Assembly: GCA_036521655.1 (NCBI GenBank)
Contig: DATDHI010000117.1
Location: 1 to 34,157, forward strand
Source of the DNA: GCA-003244245 sp036521655
GTDB lineage: Bacteria > Actinomycetota > Actinomycetes > Mycobacteriales > Pseudonocardiaceae
Direction: 5' to 3'
DNA length: 34,157 nucleotides
Shown here in pieces: positions 6,067 through 13,556 of this stretch. The position numbers and the translations under genes are program-made. Below the pieces are notes generated by a model. That model was not told where the DNA came from. It ran no database searches and saw only the letters and a list, made by a program, of their open reading frames with translations. Position 1 is the first letter of the stretch; every line of letters starts with the position of its first letter.

Positions 6067-7212
6067 CTAGCCGTCGGCATTGGCCGCTGGCAAAGCTCCT
6101 GTCGCAGGACGGTCCGGTCTGCCGCCCGTCGTCCAATCTGACTGTTCCGGGAAAACATGCGTGGGGTAGATGGCGACCTCGGCGGCCTTCACGACGAACC
6201 ACACAGCGGCACCGGTGTGCAGCCCCAGCTCCACGGCGGCTACCGGCGTGATGTCCGCAGCCAGCCCGGCCTCGCCGCGCACCCGGACGAGGGTGCCGTT
6301 CGGCTCCAGCGCGGCGGCCCGGCCGGAGATCACGTTACGCGGGCTGCCCTTCGGCGGGTCCGTGTAGACGGCCACCGCAGCGGGGGGGAACACGGCGACC
6401 GCCCTGGCACCAGGGACGGTGGACTCGGTCATACCGGTCAGCTCCCGGCCGTCGTCGGCACGCAAGCCGTCTTCTGTGGCGGTACCCGACACCAGGTTCA
6501 ACCCGGCCAGCCGCGCCGCGAACGCGCTGCGTGGCCGGGTGAGCACCTCGCGCGTCGGACCCTGCTCCACCACCCGACCGCCATCCAGCACCACCACCCG
6601 GTCGGCGAGCATCAGCGCGTCAATCACCTGATGGGTGACCACCACAGCGAGGCGGTCTTGGAGCACCGATTGCAGCAGCGACCGTAGCGCGGGAGCGAGT
6701 TCCACATCGACCGCGGACAGCGGCTCGTCCAACAACAGCAGCTCGGGGTCCGAGGCGAGCGCCCGGGCCAGCGCGATGCGTTGGGCCTGCCCGCCGGACA
6801 GCTGCGCTGGGCGCCGCTGTGCAAATTCCACCGCGTCCACGTCGGTGAGGTGGCGCAGTGCCGCGGCCCGGGCCTGTTGCCTCCTGCTCCCGCTGACGCG
6901 CGGGCCGAACGCAACGTTGTCCAGCACCGACAGGTGCGGGAACAGCAGCGGCTCCTGGGCCAACAGCCCGATGCGCCTACGATGCGGCGGAAGCAGCACC
7001 CGACGAGCGGTGTCGGTGAGCACCCGGCCGCCAAGAACGATCCGCCCGGTGTCTGGGCGCAGCTGGCCGGCGATCGCAGCGAGCAGGGTCGACTTGCCCG
7101 ACCCATTGCGTCCCAGCACGGCGAGCACTTCGCCCTGTCCCACCTGCACCGTCGCGTCCAGCTCGAAGCTGCCGCGGCGGACGACAAGCTCGATGTCCAG
7201 TCCCGGACTCAT
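6067..7212 (-). CDS. modC: molybdate ABC transporter ATP-binding protein ModC
   Basis: A 381-residue ATPase that powers molybdate import. Walker A GRNGSGKST is at 34-42, the signature LSGGQ at 138-142 and Walker B LLLLDE at 158-163, followed by the H-loop in VVVTHQ. A C-terminal Mop/TOBE oxyanion-binding domain occupies about 290-365 (SGRAAALEPNGTLVRV and onward), the hallmark that separates ModC from other importer ATPases. The ATG at 7212 overlaps the modB stop (ATGA); the frame is open further upstream, but that extension lies inside modB and is not coding. Last gene of the regulator-modA-modB-modC operon. Confidence 0.93.
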   Translation of the reverse strand: MSPGLDIELVVRRGSFELDATVQVGQGEVLAVLGRNGSGKSTLLAAIAGQLRPDTGRIVLGGRVLTDTARRVLLPPHRRRIGLLAQEPLLFPHLSVLDNVAFGPRVSGSRRQQARAAALRHLTDVDAVEFAQRRPAQLSGGQAQRIALARALASDPELLLLDEPLSAVDVELAPALRSLLQSVLQDRLAVVVTHQVIDALMLADRVVVLDGGRVVEQGPTREVLTRPRSAFAARLAGLNLVSGTATEDGLRADDGRELTGMTESTVPGARAVAVFPPAAVAVYTDPPKGSPRNVISGRAAALEPNGTLVRVRGEAGLAADITPVAAVELGLHTGAAVWFVVKAAEVAIYPTHVFPEQSDWTTGGRPDRPATGALPAANADG

Positions 7213-8021
7213 CCCACGCCCTCGACCGAGCGTGGCCGGGCCACCGCGATCACCAGGATCGCCACGATCACGAGCACCAGCGAGAGCGCAATCGCCCCGT
7301 CGACGTCGACCTCCCGCTGGAGGTAAACCTCCAGCGGGAGGGTCCTTGTCACCCCCTGCAGGCTGCCGGCGAAGGCGATGGTGGCTCCGAACTCGCCCAG
7401 GCAGCGGGCGAAGCTGAGCACCATGCCGGAGCCGAGGCCGGGCAGCACCAGCGGGACGGTGATCCGGCGGAACACCGTCCACGGTGGCGCGCCGAGGCTC
7501 GCCGCGACCGCCTCATAGCGCTGCCCGGCGGTGCGTAGCGCTCCCTCCAGCGCTACCACCAGGAACGGCATCGCCACGAAGGTCTGCGCCAGGACCACGG
7601 CGGTCGTGGTGAAGGGCAGGCGCACCCCGAACGCCACGTCCAGGGCATATCCCGCGAATCCGCTGATCCCGAGCAGGTAGAGCAGCGCGAGACCACCGAC
7701 CACTGGCGGTAGCACCAGCGGGAGAAGCACTACCGAGCGAAGCAACCGCAGCCCCGGCAGCGAGCCCCGCGCTAACACCACTGCCAGCGGCCCGCCCAGC
7801 ACGACGCACAGCAGGGTGGATATCGCCGCCGTGCGCAGTGAGAGTTCCAGCGCGGCGCGTGCCGATTCGCTGGTGACCAGCTCCACGAACCGGGGCCATG
7901 GGGCTCGCACAATCAACCCGATCACTGGGAGCAGGATCAGGCCGAGCGCTGCCACGGCCGGCACCCACAGGCCCACCGGTATCTGGCTGTTGACGGTGTG
8001 CGGATCCCTGGTCTGCGTCAT
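7209..8021 (-). CDS. modB: molybdate ABC transporter permease ModB
   Basis: A 270-residue inner-membrane permease with five to six hydrophobic helices, the first at about 17-38 (LWVPAVAALGLILLPVIGLI). The cytoplasmic EAA loop, which docks the ATPase, is visible as EAVAASLGAPPWTVFRRITV. Length and topology match ModB. Its stop overlaps the modC start by four bases, and it begins 28 bases after the modA stop, so translation is coupled along the operon. Confidence 0.93.
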   Translation of the reverse strand: MTQTRDPHTVNSQIPVGLWVPAVAALGLILLPVIGLIVRAPWPRFVELVTSESARAALELSLRTAAISTLLCVVLGGPLAVVLARGSLPGLRLLRSVVLLPLVLPPVVGGLALLYLLGISGFAGYALDVAFGVRLPFTTTAVVLAQTFVAMPFLVVALEGALRTAGQRYEAVAASLGAPPWTVFRRITVPLVLPGLGSGMVLSFARCLGEFGATIAFAGSLQGVTRTLPLEVYLQREVDVDGAIALSLVLVIVAILVIAVARPRSVEGVG

Positions 8022-8049
8022 AGCAACCCTGGGTCAGCTACGGGCTGGG

Positions 8050-8823
8050 TCAAGCAGGGGGGCCGAAGCCGGCAGCGGCCAGCTGCTGCTGAGCGGCTGG
8101 GCTGAGGATGAATTGCACGAACGCAGCCGCGAGCTGGGGCTGCTTGCTGCCACTGATCGCGGCGATCGGGTAGACGTTGACCGCATCCTTGGCCTCCGGG
8201 AAGTTGATTTGCTCGACCTTCCCCGCGGCGCCCTTGGCGTCGGTCACGTAGACCAGCCCGGCATCAGCCACCTTGGCCTCGACCTTGGAGAGCACCGAGA
8301 GGACATCGGGCTCCTCACTGACCGGGTTCAGCTTGATCCCCGTTTGCTGTTCAATCTTGACTGTGGCCGCGCCGCAGGGCACCTGCGGGGCGCAGACGAC
8401 CACGGCTATGCCCGGCTTGCTCAGGTTTTCGAACGTATTGATGCCCTTCGGATTGCCTGGCGGCGTCACGATTGTGAGCACATTGGTGGCAAACGGCTGC
8501 GGCGCGCCGGCCACCTTCCCGGCCTTGGCCACCACCTGCATCTGCGCCTCGTTGGCCGAGGCGAAGACGTCGGCGGGCGCGCCGTTGACGATCTGCGTGG
8601 CCAGATCAGACGAGCCGCCGAAACTGAAGCGCAGATCCGCAGTTGGATTGGCGGCCTCAAACTGCGGTTTCAGCTGGGTGAACACGCTCGTGAGAGACGC
8701 TGCGGCGAGCACCGTGACCGGCACCTTCACGGGGGTGGGCGGGCTGGCCTGCTGCCCGCTGCTGCAGCCCGCAAGAACCAGCCCCGCCGTGAACACAACA
8801 AGCAGAAGCCGATTCATGCTCAT
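8050..8823 (-). CDS. modA: molybdate-binding lipoprotein ModA
   Basis: A 257-residue substrate-binding protein. The N-terminus is a lipoprotein signal peptide with lipobox LAGC and the lipidated Cys at 20. The mature part has the ModA pattern: VTVLAAASLTSVFTQLKPQF, the FSFGGSSDLATQI oxyanion-binding stretch, and GAPADVFASANEAQM. It captures molybdate (or tungstate) outside the membrane and hands it to ModB. AGGAGG sits seven bases before the ATG at 8823, which overlaps the stop of the upstream regulator. The second Met (two codons on) is an alternative start. Confidence 0.93.
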   Translation of the reverse strand: MSMNRLLLVVFTAGLVLAGCSSGQQASPPTPVKVPVTVLAAASLTSVFTQLKPQFEAANPTADLRFSFGGSSDLATQIVNGAPADVFASANEAQMQVVAKAGKVAGAPQPFATNVLTIVTPPGNPKGINTFENLSKPGIAVVVCAPQVPCGAATVKIEQQTGIKLNPVSEEPDVLSVLSKVEAKVADAGLVYVTDAKGAAGKVEQINFPEAKDAVNVYPIAAISGSKQPQLAAAFVQFILSPAAQQQLAAAGFGPPA

Positions 8824-9224
8824 GCATTTCCTCCTGGAGTTTCGACCATTACCCCTGTCGACTTGACGACGGCCACCGCGAGCACGCCCGGTACGAGCCC
8901 CAGGTCCCGCACCGCCTCGCTACTCATCAGTGAGACCACCCGGTGCGGTCCGCACTGGATCTCCACCTGAGCCATCACCAGGTCGCAGATCACCTCGGTG
9001 ACCAGCCCGACGAAACGGTTGCGCGCCGAGCGGTCCACTAGCGACGGATCGGGTGTGGCGTGCGCCTGCGACTTGGCGAACGCCGCCAACTCCGCGCCGT
9101 CGACGGCCTTGCGGCCACCGGCGTCCCGGATCGCGGTCAGCTGGCCCGAATCGGCCCAGCGCCGGACAGTGTCATCACTCACGCCGAACAGCTCGGCGAC
9201 CTCTGACATCCGATAATGCGGCAC
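8820..9224 (-). CDS. HTH-TOBE molybdate-responsive regulator
   Basis: About 134 residues from a GTG at 9224. The first ~50 residues are a MerR/excisionase-type helix-turn-helix (MSEVAELFGVSDDTVRRWAD, with GGRKAVDGAEL after it). The C-terminal half is a single Mop/TOBE domain (RNRFVGLVTEVICDLVMAQV, VSLMSSEAVRDLGL, AVAVVKSTGVMV) that binds molybdate or a related oxyanion. Such proteins are found as first gene of actinobacterial mod operons and probably sense molybdate and bind DNA. The frame is open to 9281, but relatives begin near VPHYRMSEV and a GGTAGGG lies eight bases before this GTG. Its stop overlaps the modA start (ATGA). The palindrome at 9238-9255 is a plausible target. Confidence 0.85.
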   Translation of the reverse strand: MPHYRMSEVAELFGVSDDTVRRWADSGQLTAIRDAGGRKAVDGAELAAFAKSQAHATPDPSLVDRSARNRFVGLVTEVICDLVMAQVEIQCGPHRVVSLMSSEAVRDLGLVPGVLAVAVVKSTGVMVETPGGNA

Positions 9225-9237
9225 AAGGGGGACCCTA

Positions 9238-9255
9238 CCTCCGCAGCTGCGGAGG
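9238..9255. promoter_or_regulatory. 18-bp perfect palindrome at the mod operon promoter
   Basis: CCTCCGCAGCTGCGGAGG is a perfect 9+9 inverted repeat, 13 bases upstream of the regulator's GTG and 24 bases before the divergent acyl-CoA dehydrogenase. Its position between divergent starts and next to a gene for a molybdate-binding HTH protein suggests an operator. As RNA it could also form a small hairpin. Confidence 0.55.
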
Positions 9256-9279
9256 ACGGAAGGTGGACTCCCCGGCGTC

Positions 9280-10503
9280 ATGGCAGAGTCGCATGACGTG
9301 AACTTCGCCCCCAGCGCGCGAGCAGTGGATTATACGAAACGGATGCAGCAGTTCCTGCACGAGGGAATCCTCCCTGCCGAGCCGGTCTACGACAGCTGGC
9401 GCGCGCAACGCCGCGGAACACCCGCCGAGCACGAGCTGCCGCCGGTGGTCCAGGAGCTCAAGGCCGATGCGCGCTCCCGCGGCCTGTGGAACCTGTTCCT
9501 CCCTGCCGTGTCCGGACTGTCCACCCTGGACTACGCGCCGGTCGCTGAGGTCTCCGGCTGGTCGCCGACGATCGCCCCCGAGGCGATCAACTGCCAGGCT
9601 CCGGACACCGGGAACATGGAGACGTTGCACCTGTTCGGCACCGACGAACAGCGAGCGCAGTGGCTCGAGCCGCTCCTGGAGGGTCAGATCCGGTCTGGAT
9701 TTGCGATGACCGAGCCCAACGTGGCCAGTTCCGACGCCACCAACATCAGCACGACGATCCGCCGGGACGGCAACGACTATGTCATCAACGGTCACAAGTG
9801 GTGGATCTCCGGCGCGGCCGATGAGCGCTGCGCGGTCTTCATCCTGATGGGCAAGACGAACCCCGACGCCGCCGTGCACCGGCGGCACTCCATGATCTTG
9901 GTGCCTCGGGATGCCAGCGGGATCGAGATCGTCCGACACCTCCCCACCTTCGGATACCAGGATCAGCACGGACACTCTGAGATCCGCTTCATCGACGTCC
10001 GGGTGCCCGCGTCGAACCTGCTGGGGCAGGAGGGCGACGGGTTCGCCGTCGCGCAGGCCCGGCTGGGGCCCGGCCGCATCCACCATTGCATGCGGCTGAT
10101 CGGGATGGCCGAGCGGGCCATCGAGCTGATGGTGCAGCGCGCCCGATCCCGGTGCGCGTTCGGCGGGCCGCTGTCCGACCAGGGTGTGATCCGGGAACAC
10201 ATCGCCCTGTCCCGCCTCGAGGTGGAGCAGGCCCGGCTGCTGGTGCTCAAGACCGCCTGGCTGATCGACCAGCACGGCGGGCCCAAGAGCGCCGCGACTG
10301 AGATCGCCGGGATCAAGGTGGTGGTCCCCCGGACTGCCTGCGCGGTGCTCGACCGGGCGATCCAGGTGCACGGCGGCGCGGCGATGTCCGACGACTTCCC
10401 GCTGGCCTCCTTCTACACCTGGGCTCGGGCGCTGCGCTTCGCCGACGGGCCCGACGAGGTGCACCTACGCACCGTCGCACGCCAAGAACTCCAACGCCAC
10501 TAG
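9280..10503 (+). CDS. acyl-CoA dehydrogenase (ACAD10/11-like)
   Basis: A 407-residue flavoprotein that would oxidise an acyl-CoA at the alpha-beta position. Visible blocks are the FAD-binding FAMTEPNVASSDATNI, YVINGHKWWISGAADERC, FGYQDQHGHSEIRFIDVRVP, and the C-terminal helical bundle starting RLGPGRIHHCMRLIGMAERA with IQVHGGAAMSDDFPL near the end. The pattern matches the ACAD10/11-type subgroup rather than short-chain enzymes, but the substrate cannot be told. ATG at 9280 has no close ribosome binding site (GGAAGG is about 13 bases away); GTG at 9325 is an alternative. It is divergent from the mod operon and has no operon partner; the following 278 bases hold a short repeat and the moaD leader. 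Confidence 0.88.
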   Translation: MAESHDVNFAPSARAVDYTKRMQQFLHEGILPAEPVYDSWRAQRRGTPAEHELPPVVQELKADARSRGLWNLFLPAVSGLSTLDYAPVAEVSGWSPTIAPEAINCQAPDTGNMETLHLFGTDEQRAQWLEPLLEGQIRSGFAMTEPNVASSDATNISTTIRRDGNDYVINGHKWWISGAADERCAVFILMGKTNPDAAVHRRHSMILVPRDASGIEIVRHLPTFGYQDQHGHSEIRFIDVRVPASNLLGQEGDGFAVAQARLGPGRIHHCMRLIGMAERAIELMVQRARSRCAFGGPLSDQGVIREHIALSRLEVEQARLLVLKTAWLIDQHGGPKSAATEIAGIKVVVPRTACAVLDRAIQVHGGAAMSDDFPLASFYTWARALRFADGPDEVHLRTVARQELQRH

Positions 10504-10508
10504 CCGGC

Positions 10509-10548
10509 GTGTCGCCCTCCCGTGCAGGGTGTGTCGCCTTCCCGTGCA
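10509..10548. repeat. 22-bp-period direct repeat after the acyl-CoA dehydrogenase
   Basis: GTGTCGCCYTCCCGTGCA occurs at 10509-10526 and 10531-10548 with one mismatch. It begins five bases after the stop codon. It may be a small intergenic repeat; it does not form a clear terminator hairpin. Confidence 0.5.
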
Positions 10549-10684
10549 CAAAACCGTCGCGGAGACAGCCGCCCCGCACGCAACACTCCATTCGCAAGAA
10601 TCCGTTCGCAGCGGCTCGGTAATGGGGCTGAAACGCGCTACTGCGTGACCTTATGCGGGTGGTCGGACGAACCGCGGTAGTATG

Positions 10685-10779
10685 GATCAGGTGACTACTG
10701 AATGCCTACGGAAGGTATGGGCCGGCTGCCGAGCCAGCTGGGACAGGACCCGCCCGTTGAGCGAGATCGGAGGCTGATC
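10685..10779 (+). ncRNA. structured leader of moaD, probable molybdenum-cofactor riboswitch
   Basis: GATCAG (10685-10690) pairs perfectly with CTGATC (10774-10779), closing a ~95-nt domain that ends two bases before the moaD start. Inside are hairpins ATGCCT/AGGTAT (10702-10718, loop ACGGA) and CCGGCTG/CAGCTGG (10722-10741, one G-U). The ribosome binding site GGAGG (10769-10773) abuts the 3' strand of the closing helix, so folding could block translation. Position before a molybdopterin gene and words such as CCGAGCC and GGACAGG recall the Moco RNA family. I could not align it to the family model. TAGTAT at 10678-10683 could be the -10. Confidence 0.55.
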
Positions 10780-10781
10780 GC

Positions 10782-11033
10782 GTGGTGACCACCGTGCGGT
10801 ATTTCGCCGCGGCACGCGCCGCTGCGGGACTCCCCCTCGAGGATGTTGAACTCAGCGACGGTGCCACGGTGGCTGACGCACTTGACACGGTCGCCGCGCG
10901 ACACGGGGACGCGCTACGCAAGGTGCTGGCCGCGTGCAGCTTTCTGCTCGACTCGGTTGCAGTGCGGGACCGCAGGACGCCACTGCGATCAGGCTCCGAG
11001 TTGGACGTGCTGCCACCATTCGCCGGCGGCTGA
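10782..11033 (+). CDS. moaD: molybdopterin synthase sulfur-carrier subunit MoaD
   Basis: An 83-residue ubiquitin-fold protein ending in Gly-Gly (PPFAGG). In this family the terminal Gly is converted to a thiocarboxylate that donates sulfur to precursor Z within the MoaD-MoaE synthase. VTTVRYFAAARAAAG at the start and LDVLPPFAGG at the end are characteristic. Translation starts at GTG 10782, after GGAGG and a structured leader that probably controls it. It converges with the MogA-MoaE fusion gene, leaving only 26 bases between their stops. The partner MoaE is the C-terminal half of that fusion. Confidence 0.92.
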   Translation: MVTTVRYFAAARAAAGLPLEDVELSDGATVADALDTVAARHGDALRKVLAACSFLLDSVAVRDRRTPLRSGSELDVLPPFAGG

Positions 11034-11059
11034 CCAGCTCAATTCACACCGATCGTATC

Positions 11060-12070
11060 TTACGGACAATTGACCCATTCCTCGGAGCCGTCGGTGAAAT
11101 CCTGCCGCTTCCAGATCGGCAGTTGCAGCTTGACCTCATCGACCAGCGCCGCACACGCCGCGAAGGCCTCAGCACGGTGCGCCGCGGACACCGCGCACGC
11201 CAGCGCCGAGTCGCCGATCGCCAGCGGTCCAATCCGGTGGCTGACGGCCAGCGCGTGCACAGCCGGGTGCGCTGCGACGACCTGGGCCGCCACCCGCGCA
11301 ATCACCTCGGCCGCACCGGGATGGCTGGAGTACTCCAATGCGCGCACCCCCCGGCCATCATCATGGTCGCGGACCACGCCCGAAAAACTCACCACCGCAC
11401 CTGCGGTCGGGTGAGCGACCAAGCCAGCGTGCTCCTCGACGTCCAGCGGATCCTCGGTGACCACAGCCCGACGCACGAGGCCTGAGGTCGCCACGGGAGC
11501 CGTCCCGTGATCGTGCACCGGCTGCTGGCCATGGTCACGCGAGGGCTCATCGCCGTGGCCGGCAGCCTGGCCGTGGCCGCTGCCGGTGTGGTCGGCGCCG
11601 TGCAGCTGCTCGACGGCGTGATCAAGCACCGCGTCGAGGACACCCAGGCCGTCCCGGACCCCACCGGTGGAGCCTGGCAGGTTGATCACCAGCGTTCGGC
11701 CGGCCACTCCGGCCAGCCCGCGAGAGAGCACCGCGGTGGGCACCTGCGGCAGTCCGGCCGAGCGGATCGCGTCGGCCAACCCCGGCAGCGGCCGATCCAG
11801 CAAGGGCGCGGTGGCCTCCGGCGTGCGGTCGGTGGGGCTGATCCCGGTGCCGCCGGTGGTCAACACGACGTCCACCGAGTCGGCCACCGCCGTCGCCACC
11901 GCGTCGCGCACCCGCGAGCCGTCGGGCACCACCACGGGGTCCGGGGTCTCATAACCCCGTTCGCACAGCCAGCCGACGATGACCGGACCGGTGCGATCCC
12001 GGTACACCCCGGCAGCGGCCCGGTTGGAAGCCACCACCACCACGGCGCGGCGGGGTTTCGCCGTTGTCAC
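11060..12070 (-). CDS. fused MogA/MoaB-MoaE protein
   Basis: A 336-residue two-domain protein from a GTG at 12070, with AGGAGAAGCA just upstream and a GTGA overlap with the moaC stop. Residues about 1-155 are a MogA/MoaB domain (molybdopterin adenylylation), with TTGGTGISPTDRTPEAT and NLPGSTGGV. Residues about 157-190 are a linker with eight or so His residues. Residues about 197-336 are MoaE, the large subunit of molybdopterin synthase, with VSFSGVVRDHDDGR, HRIGPLAIGD, HRAEAFAAC and the catalytic-Lys region LPIWKRQ near the end. In M. tuberculosis the equivalents are separate neighbouring genes. The frame is open to 12322, but that extension lies inside moaC. The fusion joins the synthase step to the following adenylylation step. 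Confidence 0.9.
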   Translation of the reverse strand: MTTAKPRRAVVVVASNRAAAGVYRDRTGPVIVGWLCERGYETPDPVVVPDGSRVRDAVATAVADSVDVVLTTGGTGISPTDRTPEATAPLLDRPLPGLADAIRSAGLPQVPTAVLSRGLAGVAGRTLVINLPGSTGGVRDGLGVLDAVLDHAVEQLHGADHTGSGHGQAAGHGDEPSRDHGQQPVHDHGTAPVATSGLVRRAVVTEDPLDVEEHAGLVAHPTAGAVVSFSGVVRDHDDGRGVRALEYSSHPGAAEVIARVAAQVVAAHPAVHALAVSHRIGPLAIGDSALACAVSAAHRAEAFAACAALVDEVKLQLPIWKRQDFTDGSEEWVNCP

Positions 12071-12561
12071 TGCTTCTCCTGACGCGTCCACAGCCCGGTC
12101 TTCCCACCCTCCTTGCGTTCCACCCGCACCGCGTCGAGCACGGCGGCCGGGTCCACTGCCTTGACCATGTCGTGTAGCGCCAGCCCGGCCACTGCGACCG
12201 CGGTGAGCGCCTCCATCTCCACACCCGTGCGGTCGGTGGTCCGGACCGTGGCGGTGATCTGGACTTCCGAGTCCGAGGTGTGCAGGTCCACCGTCACTGC
12301 GGACAGCGCGATGGGATGGCACAACGGGATCAGGTCGGGCGTCCGCTTGGCGCCCATGATGCCCGCGATACGGGCGGTAGCCAGCGCGTCGCCCTTGGGT
12401 AACTGCTCGGCGCGTAGCAACCGCACCACCTCCTCGGTGGTACGCAGGACTCCTGAGGCCACCGCCGCACGCTGGGAGGGCTGCTTACCCGACACGTCGA
12501 CCATCCTGGCCGCGCCTTGATCGTCCACATGGGTCAGTCGTTCCCCCGGCACAGAACTCAC
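12067..12561 (-). CDS. moaC: cyclic pyranopterin monophosphate synthase MoaC
   Basis: A protein of about 164 residues catalysing the second half of precursor Z formation from GTP (after MoaA, which is not in the window). Signature stretches are ARMVDVSGKQPSQRAAVASG, then IMGAKRTPDLIPLCHPIALS, VEMEALTAVAVAGLALHDMV and KAVDP. I chose GTG at 12561; a TTG one codon earlier is possible. The stop overlaps the start of the MogA-MoaE gene, so these two are a translationally coupled operon. Confidence 0.93.
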   Translation of the reverse strand: MSSVPGERLTHVDDQGAARMVDVSGKQPSQRAAVASGVLRTTEEVVRLLRAEQLPKGDALATARIAGIMGAKRTPDLIPLCHPIALSAVTVDLHTSDSEVQITATVRTTDRTGVEMEALTAVAVAGLALHDMVKAVDPAAVLDAVRVERKEGGKTGLWTRQEKQ

Positions 12562-12639
12562 CAAGCGATCATACGGCCGGACGCCACTAACGGTTCGGCG
12601 GATGGAGTGGCGACCGAGAGGTGCTTAAGCCGACGGACA

Positions 12640-12675
12640 CCGAGGGGCCGGCACGCATGCGCGCCGGCCCCTCGG
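12640..12675 (-). terminator. strong hairpin after the secreted-protein gene
   Basis: CCGAGGGGCCGGC (12640-12652) pairs perfectly with GCCGGCCCCTCGG (12663-12675) across a 10-base loop. It lies 16 bases beyond the stop of the gene at 12691 and separates it from moaC. There is no T tract, as is usual for actinobacterial terminators. Confidence 0.75.
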
Positions 12676-12690
12676 ACTGTGCTGATCAGG

Positions 12691-13536
12691 TCAGTGCGTG
12701 ACCGGCAGGTGGGCTTCGACCGGCGTAGGCGGCGGCGCCTCCTGGTGAGGTGCCTCGTGGCCCTCGTGGTGCTCTTCACGGCAACTGGCCGACGAGATCA
12801 CGACCTCCAACAGCGCGTCGTTCTCCCCCTTGGAACCCTTGAGGCTCGGGTTGAGCGACTGGAGCTGCGACACCAGGTCCGCAACGGTGGGAGCGCCCGA
12901 GGGCGCGGCCCCCGGCGCGGACTTGGTGCGTGCGGCCTGCAGCTGCTCCATGGTCGGGACCGTCAGGTTCGGGGCAAGGCCCTTCAAACCGGCAAGGTCC
13001 TGCGCGGAGACCGGCTTCCCGGACTTGCCCCCGGGCAGCAGTGAGACCACTGCAGCGTCGACCGTGAGCTTGTCGTGGTCCCGGTGCTGCCGGTTGAACT
13101 CGACCTTGACCAGCCCCAGGTCGAGGTTCTGGCCCGTGGCTGGCGACTTGCTCTCGCCGTCAGTGCCGATGATCGAGGAATCACCGTGGCCGTTCTCGCA
13201 GGTTGCCTCGAGAACCTTGAGCTTGAGCCCGAGCACCTTCACGTCGAGGGCCGTTGCCTTGGACCTGAAGTGCTCGGCCTCGACCTTGAGGAGCCCCACA
13301 TAGATTGCGTCCGAGCGCGGCCCCGGCACCTCCAGGAGTGCCTTGCTTCCATCGGGTGGTGCCTCTACCCGCGGAGTGGGCGCAATGGGGACCAAACCTT
13401 GCGCAGCGATCCCGAACGCCGAGGCTGTGGGCTCTTCGCCCGCGTTGCCGGACAGGGTCCCCAGCAGCAGGGCCGCCACGGCGGTGGCAGCACCGACGCT
13501 GGCAGCACTAGCGCCGGCAAGCTTCCTACTGTTCAC
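12691..13536 (-). CDS. secreted protein resembling choice-of-anchor P family
   Basis: A 281-residue exported protein. The first ~33 residues form a signal peptide (NSRKLAGASAASVGAATAVA, then ALLLGTLSG). The mature part opens with TASAFGIAAQGLVPIAPTP and ALLEVPGPRSDAIYVGLLKV, a beta-rich pattern typical of actinobacterial choice-of-anchor-P-like surface proteins. Two Cys residues (ATCENG and SASCREE) could form a disulfide. The tail is rich in His, Glu and Pro (EEHHEGHEAPHQEAPPPTP), a possible metal-binding region. The start is a GTG at 13536 after GGAGAGG. It follows the L,D-transpeptidase by 20 bases on the same strand, so the two are probably one transcription unit. Function unknown. Confidence 0.65.
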   Translation of the reverse strand: MNSRKLAGASAASVGAATAVAALLLGTLSGNAGEEPTASAFGIAAQGLVPIAPTPRVEAPPDGSKALLEVPGPRSDAIYVGLLKVEAEHFRSKATALDVKVLGLKLKVLEATCENGHGDSSIIGTDGESKSPATGQNLDLGLVKVEFNRQHRDHDKLTVDAAVVSLLPGGKSGKPVSAQDLAGLKGLAPNLTVPTMEQLQAARTKSAPGAAPSGAPTVADLVSQLQSLNPSLKGSKGENDALLEVVISSASCREEHHEGHEAPHQEAPPPTPVEAHLPVTH

Positions 13537-13556
13537 GTGCTGTCCTCTCCTTCGAT

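Noticed and set aside
7213..7482. 90-codon N-terminal extension of ModC
   Set aside because: It overlaps modB in another frame; the ATGA overlap at 7212 is the natural start.
12071..12322. N-terminal extension of the MogA-MoaE protein
   Set aside because: Overlaps moaC; the extension is His/Gly/Arg-rich antisense-like sequence and a good start with GGAG exists at 12070.
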